From contig QANU01008436.1 in NCBI GenBank assembly GCA_003254905.1, positions 131,215 to 195,214 of the forward strand: 64,000 nt of DNA. The letters are read 5' to 3'. The translations under genes and the position numbers were made by a program. Shown here in pieces: positions 12,656 to 22,014 of the stretch (its first letter is position 1; every line of letters begins with the position of its first letter). This DNA comes from Nissolia schottii (Eukaryota > Streptophyta > Magnoliopsida > Fabales > Fabaceae). The notes beneath the pieces are model-generated. The model had not been told where the DNA came from. It saw only the letters and a list, made by a program, of their open reading frames with translations, and did no database searches.

Positions 12656-12682
12656 AAGTTAAAACGCGATTTTGATAATCAT

Positions 12683-13180
12683 GATTGTATTTGTTGGCTA
12701 AATATGATTATTGAATATTTGCTGCATTTTAGAGGGTTTCTTGATGTGAACAAGAGCTATTTTGACGAGTAAGCCACCATTTTCACCCTTTATGGATCAA
12801 TGTGCTCATAAATTAGTCCCTAAAGGACATTATATTAGTCTGGGATACCCGGATGATCAATTCGGTTGTTACTAGTGGACTCCGTTGAACAAAAGACATT
12901 TCAGGGACTAATTTGCAAACATGTTGTTCATTAAGGTACCACGTGCTAATAAAACATCTTTTAAGGACTAATTTGTTAGTACTTTGAGGGGTCAAATTTG
13001 GGGTTTACCCCCATTATAAGTTAATCATGTATAGTTGTCACCTTGGGATTTTTTAGCTTACATGTTACTTGAGATTTTGAATGCTTTGCAGCTTATGTGG
13101 AGAAGTTCATGACATCAGAGGAAGCCTATCAAGCAAGGAACATAGTTGGGTCAGAGGGGTATTCAACATGTTCTACCACT
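12683..13180 (+). pseudogene. Broken inverted copy of APO4-like intron 1 / exon 2 start
   Basis: This stretch matches the reverse complement of 14554-15088 across most of intron 1, the AG splice acceptor and the first part of exon 2. Against the gene, the copy has lost about 30 bp of exon 2 (the segment encoding VGHPPHKIRTC, with its zinc-ligand-type Cys), replaced by ACATCAG. It has also lost one G of a G5 run, and homology stops after TTCTACCACT. It therefore cannot encode an APO domain. It points toward the gene's 3' end about 0.5 kb away, so the pair forms a large inverted repeat with a ~1.4-kb spacer. Sequence beyond 13180 does not match the gene. Confidence 0.85.
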
Positions 13181-13718
13181 ATGGCGTAGAAAATGAGTTA
13201 CATAAAAACATGACCCTTGATAGAATACTATGGCGTAACTTGATCCATATAGTCAACTCCATGTAGTGAAAAATGGTTTTGTTATTGTATTGTTTTCTGC
13301 TTCTTATATATACAGAACCTTGGCAAATATCCCTCTGATATTAGATTAGAACCACTACATTCAATACACTTTCTTTTTTTATTTTTTACTTCTGCATCTC
13401 CACTTCTTATCAACTAGAAACTAACAGAACAAATGTAATTGGATGATAGATGGAAGAGTCGGTAATCCAAGATTTAGGAAGTAGATGTATTCCATATAAT
13501 CAAGATTGCACAAGTAGTTTAATTCAACAACCTTGTTTTCATACTATCACATCCCTAATTCCTAATTCCTAACATTAGAGATTAGACGCGCCGTCTATCT
13601 TTTCCGTAGACAACCAATTGTTATATAAAATATTCAAAGCTTACTCTCTCACATTTAGACTCTTCCAATGCCGAAAGTTACTCCCATGATAGGATTAGGA
13701 AGTCATCACCCCATTACT

Positions 13719-15575
13719 TTAAACCACCAACTTTACCTCATCCATTTCAGGGACTACAACATCTTCCCCCGTTGTGCTTGCGTAATTCCTTCCAATTGGT
13801 GCCCCACATTGTGCAAATAGCTCAACCACTGCAGGCAGCATACTGTAGTATCCCTTCAACCCATTAACCAAAGGCTTCCTTGGTTGTTGATCTTGAATGT
13901 GATAGACATTCACCGATGGAACCAAATCATTAATTGTAGCCTCCTGCCATGCATGCTGCCCATCCCTCATTTGGTGTTTGTAACCTTGACAATTTCGCAC
14001 TCTATGACCTTTAGGCCCCACTTGTACCTCTGGACAATATCCACAAGTTTGGACAGCATACTTTTCCATAAGTTTTGAAGCTCCTGTGCACATTTTCTCC
14101 CATGCTTTCATGCCTTGAACAGCAAAGGCTGCACAAAAACATGCACGGATTCAGTATAGGTAGTTTCAATGAACAATAAAAGACAGAACAAAATGTGTGT
14201 CAGAGAGTGTGCTTAAGAGAAGGAAAAAGCAGTTGTCTTCGAAAACCTTGGATATCGTTAGAATGCAGAGCAACAGAATTTGTGTGTTCATCCATTCTCC
14301 TTTTCTTGCACCAAAACCCACATGCATCTATATTTTTGCCAAGAGAAAAATCATTCGGAAATCTTTTCTCAAAATCAATCATCCTGCCAGCAACAGAGTA
14401 AACAGGGAAAGCCCTTCTCCTCGTTGGATACTCAGGTATGTCAAAACCTGCCTGGACACACAATTCAACAATTGCTGGAATTCGGTCGACTTCAAGCATT
14501 TCATTATGTGAAACAGCCCTCCCTATTCTGTCATATAGATGAAATGACTCTACTAGTGGTAGAACATGTTGAATACCCCCTCTGACCCAACTATGTTCTT
14601 TGCTTGATAGGCTTCCTCTAACGTTACATGTTCTAATTTTATGCGGTGGATGACCAACATGAACTTCTCCACATAAGCTGCAAAGCATTCAAAATCTCAA
14701 GTAACATGTAAGCTAAAAAATCCCAAGGTGACAACTACACATGATTCACTTATAAATAGGGGAAAACCACCAATTTGACCCTTCAAAGTACTAACAAATT
14801 AGTCCGTAAAAAGATGTTTTATTAGCACGTGGTACCTTAACGAACAGTGCGTTTACAAATTAGTCCCTGAAATGTCTTTTGTCTAACAGAGTCCATTAGC
14901 AATAACCGAATCGATCATCCGGGTATCCCGGACTAATATAATGTCTTTTAGGCACTAATTTATGAGCACATTGATCTATAAAGTGTGAAAATGGTGGCTT
15001 ACTCGTCAAAATAGCTCCTGTTCACACCAAGAAACCTTCTAAAATGTAGCAAATATTCAACAATCATATTTAGCCAACAAATACAAATAATTAAAACCAA
15101 ATTAAAAATGTTTCTTGTCAAAACTTGGATATCATACTTGAATACATGTTCTAGTTGCAAAATGCTAATCGCAGACAACCGTAACGAAGAGAGTTAGTTA
15201 CCCGCATGCATAAATAGCAGTGTACTTGACAAGTCTCGAAACGGCAGAGAATAGTTCAATTCTGGCAGCATGAACCTCGCAAGCAACAGGAACCAATTGC
15301 TCAACCAACAAGCCGTTTTCGGGAGGCTGCAATATAATTTCGCGCACATTCTTTCTCTCCTTTTTCTTCAGCCTAGCTTCACGCTTCAGTTCATTAAAGC
15401 TTCTAACAGGCGGTTTCCTCTCACACTTGCTTTTGAGCCTTCTCGAAAGCTCATTATTGCAGGTGGACGGCACCGTTGAGTACAAAACACGGAAGTTCAT
15501 ATTTATATATTCGATTCTGGCTATAGGAACTCGAATGAGATTGCCCATAGTTTTCACGTGTCGCAAATGAAGCAT
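13719..15575 (-). CDS. APO4: APO-family RNA-binding protein, mitochondrial APO4-like
   Basis: Three exons join in frame on the minus strand: 15575-15202, 14677-14247 and 14128-13719, giving 404 residues with GT-AG borders. Two zinc-ligand clusters typical of APO (DUF794) domains are visible: CGLCGEVHVGH...IRTC from about residue 124, and TCGYCPEVQVGPKGH...RNC in exon 3. Each is followed by the conserved HxW pattern (KEHSWVRGG; QHAWQEAT). The Arg-rich, acid-poor N-terminus fits an organelle presequence. Arabidopsis APO1 promotes splicing of chloroplast group II introns and the APO domain binds RNA; APO3/APO4 are annotated as mitochondrial, and the choice of APO4 here is by overall resemblance. 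An alternative start is Met10 (MGNLIRV). The GC-rich sequence at ~15680-15960 probably holds a separate 5' leader exon (donor-like CAACAAG/GTAGAAG). A partial inverted copy lies downstream at 12683-13180. Confidence 0.85.
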
Positions 15576-16271
15576 CGTTTCTCATAAAAAGAAAAGAAGC
15601 ACATATACACTGAAAAGTGTTCCAGTTAAGCTTATATACCTGGTATCTGATATCAATGGAATATGGAAAGCTTCTACCTTGTTGAGATCGTCACACTAAA
15701 CTCGGCCCCTTCACTGATCAAAATAAACAAGGCACATGCCCGAAGAAGGCGAGGCACAAATTTTGGGTTGCGAACTAGCGTGTGAACTGGGATTGTGAAG
15801 GGGCTGGTCATTTGTTGTTTTGCTTTGGTTTGGTTTGGGAACGAAAGCAAGAGAGGTTTCCACTGCCACAATGAAACCATCACAATACTTCACCTCAGCT
15901 AAAGACAGACAAGAAAAGACACAGTAGCTCGCTGTTGATGGCGGCCGCAGCCCTGGCAAGGTCACCTGACTATGAGCCCTGAATGATTGAATCCTTTTTT
16001 TCAGACCAAAAACGAAAAGTAAAGACTATTGACCTAATTTACTTCCCTTTTGGGCTTCCTTACCTAATAAGGTCAATCTCACATTATTTGGGCCAACCAT
16101 TTCGGCCTCTCTTTTATTTCGGAGTTTCTTAAACTTAGTTTGTTAAATCTTTTTGAGGAGATATTACTACTCTTAAAATGCATGCCACTTTTTTGTGTTT
16201 AACAAATATAAAAAATAGAGAGCTTCTGCTCTTAACTTTTGAAAACCATGGTGCTCTTAGGAACTCTCAAA

Positions 16272-16279
<8 letters not shown>
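15576..16279. other. 5' region of the APO4-like gene and flanking DNA
   Basis: On the minus strand, 15960-15683 looks transcribed: it is less AT-rich than its surroundings and ends in a donor-like CAACAAG/GTAGAAG. An acceptor-like TTTTTATGAG lies just before the CDS start, so a 5' UTR intron is plausible. From 15980 to 16279 I see only AT-rich DNA. Confidence 0.35.

Positions 16280-16313
<34 letters not shown>
16280..16313. repeat. (TA)n microsatellite
   Basis: About 17 TA units, uninterrupted. An undetermined base (n) follows at 16404, inside an otherwise ordinary stretch. Confidence 0.95.
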
Positions 16314-16314
<1 letters not shown>

Positions 16315-16859
16315 CAAAGAGCATGGCGCACCTTAACGTGCAAAATGCATATAAGCCTTTGTCACCTAAAATAGGCACTCATTCCCAACTCTTTTTGGGC
16401 GCANTAGAAGCCCTAGAGAGAGCATTTGGGGGATGGGAGAGGGGAATGAGGGCAAGCAGAGTTTGAACCAACTACATTAATTACTATTCCACGTGTCATT
16501 ACCATGTTATTTCTATAACAAAAATATTTTCAATAATTATAAATCAAATTTTTAAAAATGATTAAATTATGATTTTATCTATATTGATATGATATTAATG
16601 TCATCAGTATCGAACTTAAAAAAAATACGGTACACATATTTTAATGAGACATTAAATTGGGGTAGTTGACACTTTTATTTTATATTAAATTTGTGATACT
16701 TTTGGTGATTATTAAAGTAAAGCTTTATTAAAATAATAAAAATTACTTATTATATGAAGACTTTAATGTTGATGCACAAACTGTAAAGATATGTACACAG
16801 TTGTTCAATTAATTTATTTCATTTGGATGACCTTTCAAGTAGTAGGTGTGATAGCCAAT

Positions 16860-17035
16860 TATACATGCTGATTAGAGGTGTGAAAATAGGGGGCATTCCC
16901 CTATTAAACCCTACTCTCAATGGGCTTAAAAGGGTTTGGGCCCCAAAAAGCCCGTAAGACTCAAAAGCCCCATAGACAAAAAGCCCATAGGACCTTAAGC
17001 CCACAGGGCTAGTGCTAGCCCATCGGCCAATCATA
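16860..17035. repeat. GGGCTTAAAAGCCC-rich repeat fragment, possibly hAT-derived
   Basis: The stretch opens with AGAGGTGTGAAAATAGGGGG and then carries many AAGCCC/GGGCTT words on both strands. This resembles the subterminal composition of the hAT element at 10222-11000. Only one end is recognisable, so this is at best a decayed fragment. Confidence 0.3.
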
Positions 17036-17060
17036 TAAACACATTTTTGCTGCTATAACA

Positions 17061-17237
17061 AAGAGTGATGCAGGGTTAGCAACAGAACAAAGAGACAGAA
17101 GAAAAATATAACGAGAGAAAAAGAGGAGAGGAGTGAAATTAGAAAAGGCAAAAAATGAAATAAAGCCCAAATCAGAGAAACACAATAATCACAGAAACAC
17201 AGAGGGTTGCAGTATACAAAACATACAACAAGAAAAC
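17061..17237. repeat. Direct repeat, left copy, flanking gene debris
   Basis: This matches 18775-18922 in the same orientation. Both start AAGAGTGATGCAGGGTTAGC, continue with ACAGAACAAAG and GACAGAAGAAAAATA, and end with AAACACAGAGGGTTGCAGTA. The left copy is longer because of internal insertions. The pair brackets the SNARE and glycosyltransferase fragments, suggesting one duplicated or mobilised unit. Confidence 0.8.
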
Positions 17238-17282
17238 TCATACATCCCATATGCTAATTAGTGAGAGCTAGAAGAATCAACA

Positions 17283-17578
17283 AAGAGAGGTCAGGATGAG
17301 ATCCAATTGCTGAAAATTGTAAGGTGTAGTGAAATGATGAAATTAAAATGAAAAACTAGTAAAAATCTTCTCCATTTTCCTCTTTTTATTCACTTGTTAT
17401 TAATCCTCATGTTATACACTTTCAATCACTGTGCTTTGTTTCCAAACTGTTGTTTTCCTATCTGGTTTCGCTTTCTGCTTCGTTATGATGTCATGCACAA
17501 CTTCATATATTTCTGGTGCAGGTTGCTGAAGAGATAGGCACAGAAGTCAAGTATCAAAAGGATTTTCTGAGAGAGTTG
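17283..17578 (+). pseudogene. Exon fragment(s) of a Bet1/SFT1-like SNARE gene
   Basis: A 57-bp exon at 17522-17578 has an acceptor (GGTGCAG) and a donor (GGTACGTC) and encodes VAEEIGTEVKYQKDFLREL. This resembles the SNARE coiled-coil of plant Bet1-like/SFT1 proteins. A poorer upstream piece around 17283-17320 (GQDEIQLLKI-like, followed by GTAAGG) could be the preceding exon with damage. No following exon with the rest of the SNARE motif or the C-terminal membrane anchor was found before the glycosyltransferase remnant. I read this as an orphaned gene fragment. The family call is from memory of the motif and is moderate. Confidence 0.45.
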
Positions 17579-17763
17579 GTACGTCAGGATAAACTATATA
17601 TTTCAGATATTTTTTTCTCAATATTGTTTACTTGATTAAGTTTTCTGCTAGTTCAACTTTTAGCTGGAGAAAGGAGTACATTTTTCCTCGCGTTGCCTGC
17701 TCAATGAGCAAGGGAAAATAGGTTTAGTATGGAAACTTTTGGGATTAAAATGACAACATAACT

Positions 17764-18615
17764 TGTTCTATCATTGGACAGATATGTTCTATCCTTGGAC
17801 AATGGAGTCTGCAGCTAAATTAGGCACTCCAAAGATATACTATTACAACACAAGGTACTTCTCTAGCTATGCTAGTCACTTTATCAGGAAGCACAAGCCT
17901 TATGAGGGTTTAGTCTCTGATACACAGCAGTTTTCAATTCCAGGCCTTCCAGATAACATAGGTAGTGTTTGGAATGATTAAATTTAGGAATTGATTTCAC
18001 CTTTTTTCTTCTTTTGAGGATTTGATTTAAATTGAAATGACTTATAAGTTAAATCTTATGTTGAAATTCTTATATATACAAACAAAAGGATTTTAATTGA
18101 TCTAAAATAAGTTTAGAGATGACCCCACAGCAGCTGGAAGACTGGATAAGGTCCGAGAATGAGATGACATAACATTTGAATGCAATATGGGAATCAGAAA
18201 GCAGAAGCTATGGGGACTTTACAATAGCTTTCATGAACTAGAAAGTAATTATGAGCAACTTTACAAGAGCACAATGGGGATAAAATCTTGGAGTGTAGGA
18301 CCTCTTTCAGCTTGGATTAACAAGGATGATGAAGAAAAGACCAAAAGGAGACAGAATAAAGACCCTGCAGAAGAGGAAGAATGGCTAAATTGGCTTAACT
18401 CTAAGCAAGATGACTCTGTGCTGCATGTGAATTTTAGGAGCTTAATAAGGCTACCTCATGCTCATCTTGTTGAAATAGCTCATGGTCTTGAAAATTCTGG
18501 TCATAATTTCATCTGGGTGGTTAGGAAAAAGGACAAGGACCATGATAGAGACGATTTCCTGCAAGATTTTGAGCATAGGATGAAGGGAAGCAACAAGTTT
18601 TGGTACTCTCCCTGA
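17764..18615 (+). pseudogene. UDP-glycosyltransferase pseudogene, UGT73 (saponin-type)
   Basis: Successive stretches look like the middle of a plant UGT73 enzyme: DMFYPWTMESAAKLG, YYNTRYFSSYASHFIRKHKP, FSIPGLPDNI, MTPQQLEDWIRSENE, LYNSFHELESNYEQLY, GIKSWSVGPLSAW, EEEEWLNWLNSKQDDSVL and FIWVVRKK. The closest match I know is the legume soyasaponin glycosyltransferase group. Breaks: a short tandem duplication near 17764-17800; a 155-bp AT-rich insertion (17961-18115) exactly between the codons for Ile and Glu; an in-frame TAA in ATGACATAACAT near 18170; a one-base loss after AGCTATGGGG near 18210; and loss of everything after ~18600, including the C-terminal PSPG sugar-donor box. The N-terminal acceptor part with its catalytic His is also missing. 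It cannot make an enzyme. Confidence 0.82.
17961..18115. mobile_element. 155-bp insertion in the UGT pseudogene
   Basis: Removing these bases restores GATAACATA-GAGATGACC, the expected uninterrupted reading. The insert begins GGTAGTGTTTGGAATGATTA, like the terminus of the Tourist-type MITE at 37921, and is preceded by ATA and ends in TTA. A matching inverted right end is not obvious, so it may be a deleted MITE. Confidence 0.45.
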
Positions 18616-18774
18616 AGCATATGACTCGGTACTCTTCAATCTTCATCTACCCCAAACTCCCCAAAACTTCAATTGGATTTTCAATACTTTTTTATTTTCT
18701 GGGCATCAAAGTATAGATTCATCAACACCAAAACAACTAATACATCATCCACAATTTCGATCCAGAAAAATTAA

Positions 18775-18922
18775 AAGAGTGATGCAGGGTTAGCGACAGA
18801 ACAAAGTGACAGAAGAAAAATACAACAAGAGAGAAAGATAATCACAGAAAAAATTGTACAGAGAAACACAATCATCAGAGAAACACAGAGGGTTGCAGTA
18901 TACAACACATGCAGTAAGAAAA
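18775..18922. repeat. Direct repeat, right copy
   Basis: Counterpart of 17061-17237 (see that entry). Just beyond it, 18990-19080 read on the minus strand looks like a GC-richer leader exon ending in CAATCAG/GTGCGTTTT. No protein is connected to it. Confidence 0.8.
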
Positions 18923-19544
18923 GTCACTAAAAAATCACGAGAAACTAAAAGGGGGGAAAATATAATCACAGAATGGAAATCAAAACGCACCTGATTGGAG
19001 CTAAACGCGAGCTCGCCGACACGGAGGGATGGCAGCGTGAAGCGACGGCGTGAAGCGAGTTACTAGTTAGGGTTTAGTATCAGATAGGAACATAATCTGA
19101 TGAAAGGTTGATTGTAGACTTTTCATATTACATGGATCGTTAGATCCAACTGCAAAATGAAATTGGAACTACACGTCTCCTCCATATGATGACATTATAA
19201 AAACTGAATAACTGACTGGCATCTCACACTCTCAAATGCTGGAAGTAATGCCATGCAAATTAAATTTGAGATTGTTTGGATGCGCTTTAAAATCCAGAAG
19301 AAAAAAAACTGTTTTTTCGGTTTTAGATTTGGGCAAGCATGATCTGCTTCCCCAAAAAAGAGTAATCTACTCATAGAGGGATTTTATTTGGCATTTATAT
19401 ATTCCATAATGGACCACATGTGATTTTGATGGCTAATAGCATAATTGAGAAAATTGCAAAATAAACATCGTTTAAGAATGTTTTTAATTGTCTCAAGCAA
19501 CTTATGTGTTTAACATTTTGTGTTTGAGTTGTTAGAATCACAGG

Positions 19545-20655
19545 TAATTGAGTGTTGGTGCAAGAAAGGAAGCAAAAGAAGCAAGGAATGGAAGAAAAGA
19601 GCACAGAGAGGAGCAAGAAGCTCCCGGGAATGAAATCCTCGGGTCTCAGAAACGTGCTCCAACGCATTTTATGAGCTGGAGCGCCAAAAGCTTTATGCAT
19701 TGGAGCGCGTTTTTATGGGCCACAAGCCGTTTTTGGCGCTGCAGCACATGTTTGGATGAGAAATTTCACCTTCAGAGACCTGAAACCCTATTTTGTGACT
19801 CAAAAGGTTATAAATAGACATAGGGTGAACACAATTGACATTGCTTCTCATATTAGTTCCCATCTGCTCTTTAGAATTAGTTTTTACACAGTTTTCCTTT
19901 ATTTTTCTAGCATCTTAGGATTAATGTTAGTGATGCACTATTAGTTTTGTCTCGTTCGAAGATTGTTGGAGCTCTCCCGATCGCGTCCGAGTTCTTTCGT
20001 TTTCGACTCGCGTTCTTCCAATTAGGCTTTTGCTTATTTATTATGCTCTTTTATCCTCCACTCATGGAGACATAGTTTCTTTAATATATTGCATGCGGTA
20101 ACTCTAGATTAGGATTTAATTGGAGATTCTTACGCTTAATGTTTATTCATGATTTGTTCCGCCCCTAATTAGTAATATAGCGATTGCATGTTATTGTTTA
20201 GGGTTGATTCTAGGTGAATAGATCTTGACGATCGTAGGATTTATTGATTTAGGATTTAGGAACTTTTTGGGGAACTAATTAGATCTAATTAGGTTGTGCA
20301 ATTGATGCTTAGGGGATTGACGATCGTAGTTTCTTAAGTGAATTGCATGTTAGTTAGAGCTTTCAATTAACCCCAACATCCCCTTGATAAATGATAAATT
20401 TAGGAATCAATGACAATAAATCCTTGAATCTAGAAACGCCATATGCAGGATATTGCTTTCATTTATTGTTAATTTCCTTTTAATTTAAATTCATCAAATC
20501 CAACCCCCCAATTTAGTTAAACTTGTAATTGACTTTCGAATTGTTTCTTTGAGAGACGACTTAGGTTAGCCCCTATACTACGTTTTTTGGATTAATTCAA
20601 TTTTATAAATTATTATTTGATTGCGTACTAAAATTAATGACGTTTTGGTGTATGT
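19545..20655 (+). mobile_element. Probable LTR-retrotransposon remnant
   Basis: A TGTTGGTGCAAG start, a GC-rich block with repeated GGAGCGC/GCTCCAACGC words, a TATAAATA box near 19810 and a stretch resembling a plant LTR tail (AGAGACGACTTAGGTTAGCC then TACTACGTTTTTTGG) suggest a decayed LTR. I found no second copy, no polyprotein and no matching target duplication, so the boundaries are approximate. Confidence 0.4.
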
Positions 20656-20800
20656 CATCTGTAGAAGCTAGATTATGTCTAAAGACTAGAAGTGGGATTT
20701 GTGACATTTTCGTCTGAAAGATGGATTGGTTGGGATTGGTTGTGCTCAGAGCGTATTTTTTTTCCTCACTCCACTAACTTCAATCGTTTTGGTTTTATAG

Positions 20801-21085
20801 GATTTTAAAGAACCTGATTATAGAGAATTTTGGACCATTTACACAGATTCACCACCCTTTTACGCATTAGAGGAGGTGTGTTTTTATGCTTTAAATGGAA
20901 AACCTGTCAAATATCAAGTCTGTATATCTCTTGTTTCTGGAATCTCAAATCATGAACACATGCTTTGTTTGAATTCTTATCATATCTACACATGTATGGT
21001 TGCTAATTTCAAATTGGTGAAGATATCTGATTCTTCAATAATTTTTGAAAATGATATTGAGGTGTTTTATAAATTTTTGTCGTAG
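20801..21085 (+). CDS. Unrecognised coding-looking terminal exon
   Basis: An open frame begins exactly after a splice-acceptor-like GGTTTTATAG (the in-frame TAG is the acceptor itself) and runs 94 codons to a stop. It contains DYREFWTIYTDSPPFYALEE, CFYALNGKPVKYQV, NHEHMLCLNSYHIYTC and a terminal FYKFLS. Composition looks like real protein rather than translated AT-rich noise. I do not recognise the family. No upstream exon was found nearby, so it may be the last exon of a decayed gene or a captured fragment. Confidence 0.35.
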   Translation, partial: DFKEPDYREFWTIYTDSPPFYALEEVCFYALNGKPVKYQVCISLVSGISNHEHMLCLNSYHIYTCMVANFKLVKISDSSIIFENDIEVFYKFLS

Positions 21086-21699
21086 GGTTGGAATCTTGGA
21101 AAATGTGTTGATATTCGAGTATAGTGCAACGTAACAATTTTGGAGGATAGAGTGTCTACAAGCTGAAAGAGCTGCTTCCAGTAAAGTTTTTAACCCCTTT
21201 GTGTAATCTGACAATGAGGAAGTTGTTTTGAAAGTATAATACTTTTTGTAAGCTTATCTGCAATAGCTTGTGATGCACTTTTAATAAATTGCAGCACATT
21301 TCTATAACCCATTTTAGCCACACAAGTGATTGTGTCCTTTATGTAAGAGATGGAGGCTTACGGCTGATAGTGATAGTGATAGGTATATGCCAATGCATCT
21401 CCACTAAATTCTGAAGGTGTTTCCCTCTTTCCATTTTGTAAATATTTAATATCCAATTTTACTATGTCTATGACTAAATAATTGTAAAATTGTCTTTAAA
21501 TATTAGACCCAACAAATGGACTATCTTTTCTGCCAATCATTCTGTAAAATGAGGTATTAAATCTTGTTGAAGTGTGGAAGATAGTCCTTTGTCAGCATTA
21601 ATCAATAGCATATTGAATCTACCATCCAAGAATTAGGTACCTTATAAAAGGTTATTTGTTTAATACCATAATCTGTTTTTTTTTAATTTGTTTAATGTT

Positions 21700-21910
21700 T
21701 TGGGTATTAAATGGATTGTGTCAACATATTTTTGCCTATATTGAAAGATGTCATCAAGGAAGTGAAAAAGAAAATACACCAATGTTGTTTTCTTTTGAGC
21801 CTGAGAGCAAGCCAAGAAAAAATGCCTGCTTGATATTGATAAAACAACCCATTAAAATTAAGGGTACATTGCATGATAATGGAGTAACACTACTACTTTA
21901 CAAAAACTGA
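21700..21910 (+). other. Second unrecognised possible coding stretch
   Basis: A frame ending at 21910 reads ...LCQHIFAYIERCHQGSEKEN..., then PMLFSFEPESKPRKNACLIL and GTLHDNGVTLLLYKN before a stop. It lies ~600 bp beyond the previous candidate exon on the same strand and in similar base composition. It could belong to the same broken gene. I recognise no domain, and evidence for expression or splicing is absent. Confidence 0.2.
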
Positions 21911-22014
21911 AAATAAATTAAAAATTTAAGGCAGTGTTCTGCAAAAACAAATTAATGGGGATAAAAAATGACTCATTTTATGTGCTCTACGTATCTAGGT
22001 ATCCTTAAATTCTT

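Noticed and set aside
15711..15965. 84-codon minus-strand frame upstream of the APO4-like gene
   Set aside because: It lies in the likely 5' leader and does not join the APO frame by any good splice.
19548..19817. 89-codon frame in the GC-rich block
   Set aside because: Better explained as LTR sequence; no protein family and no codon constraint visible.
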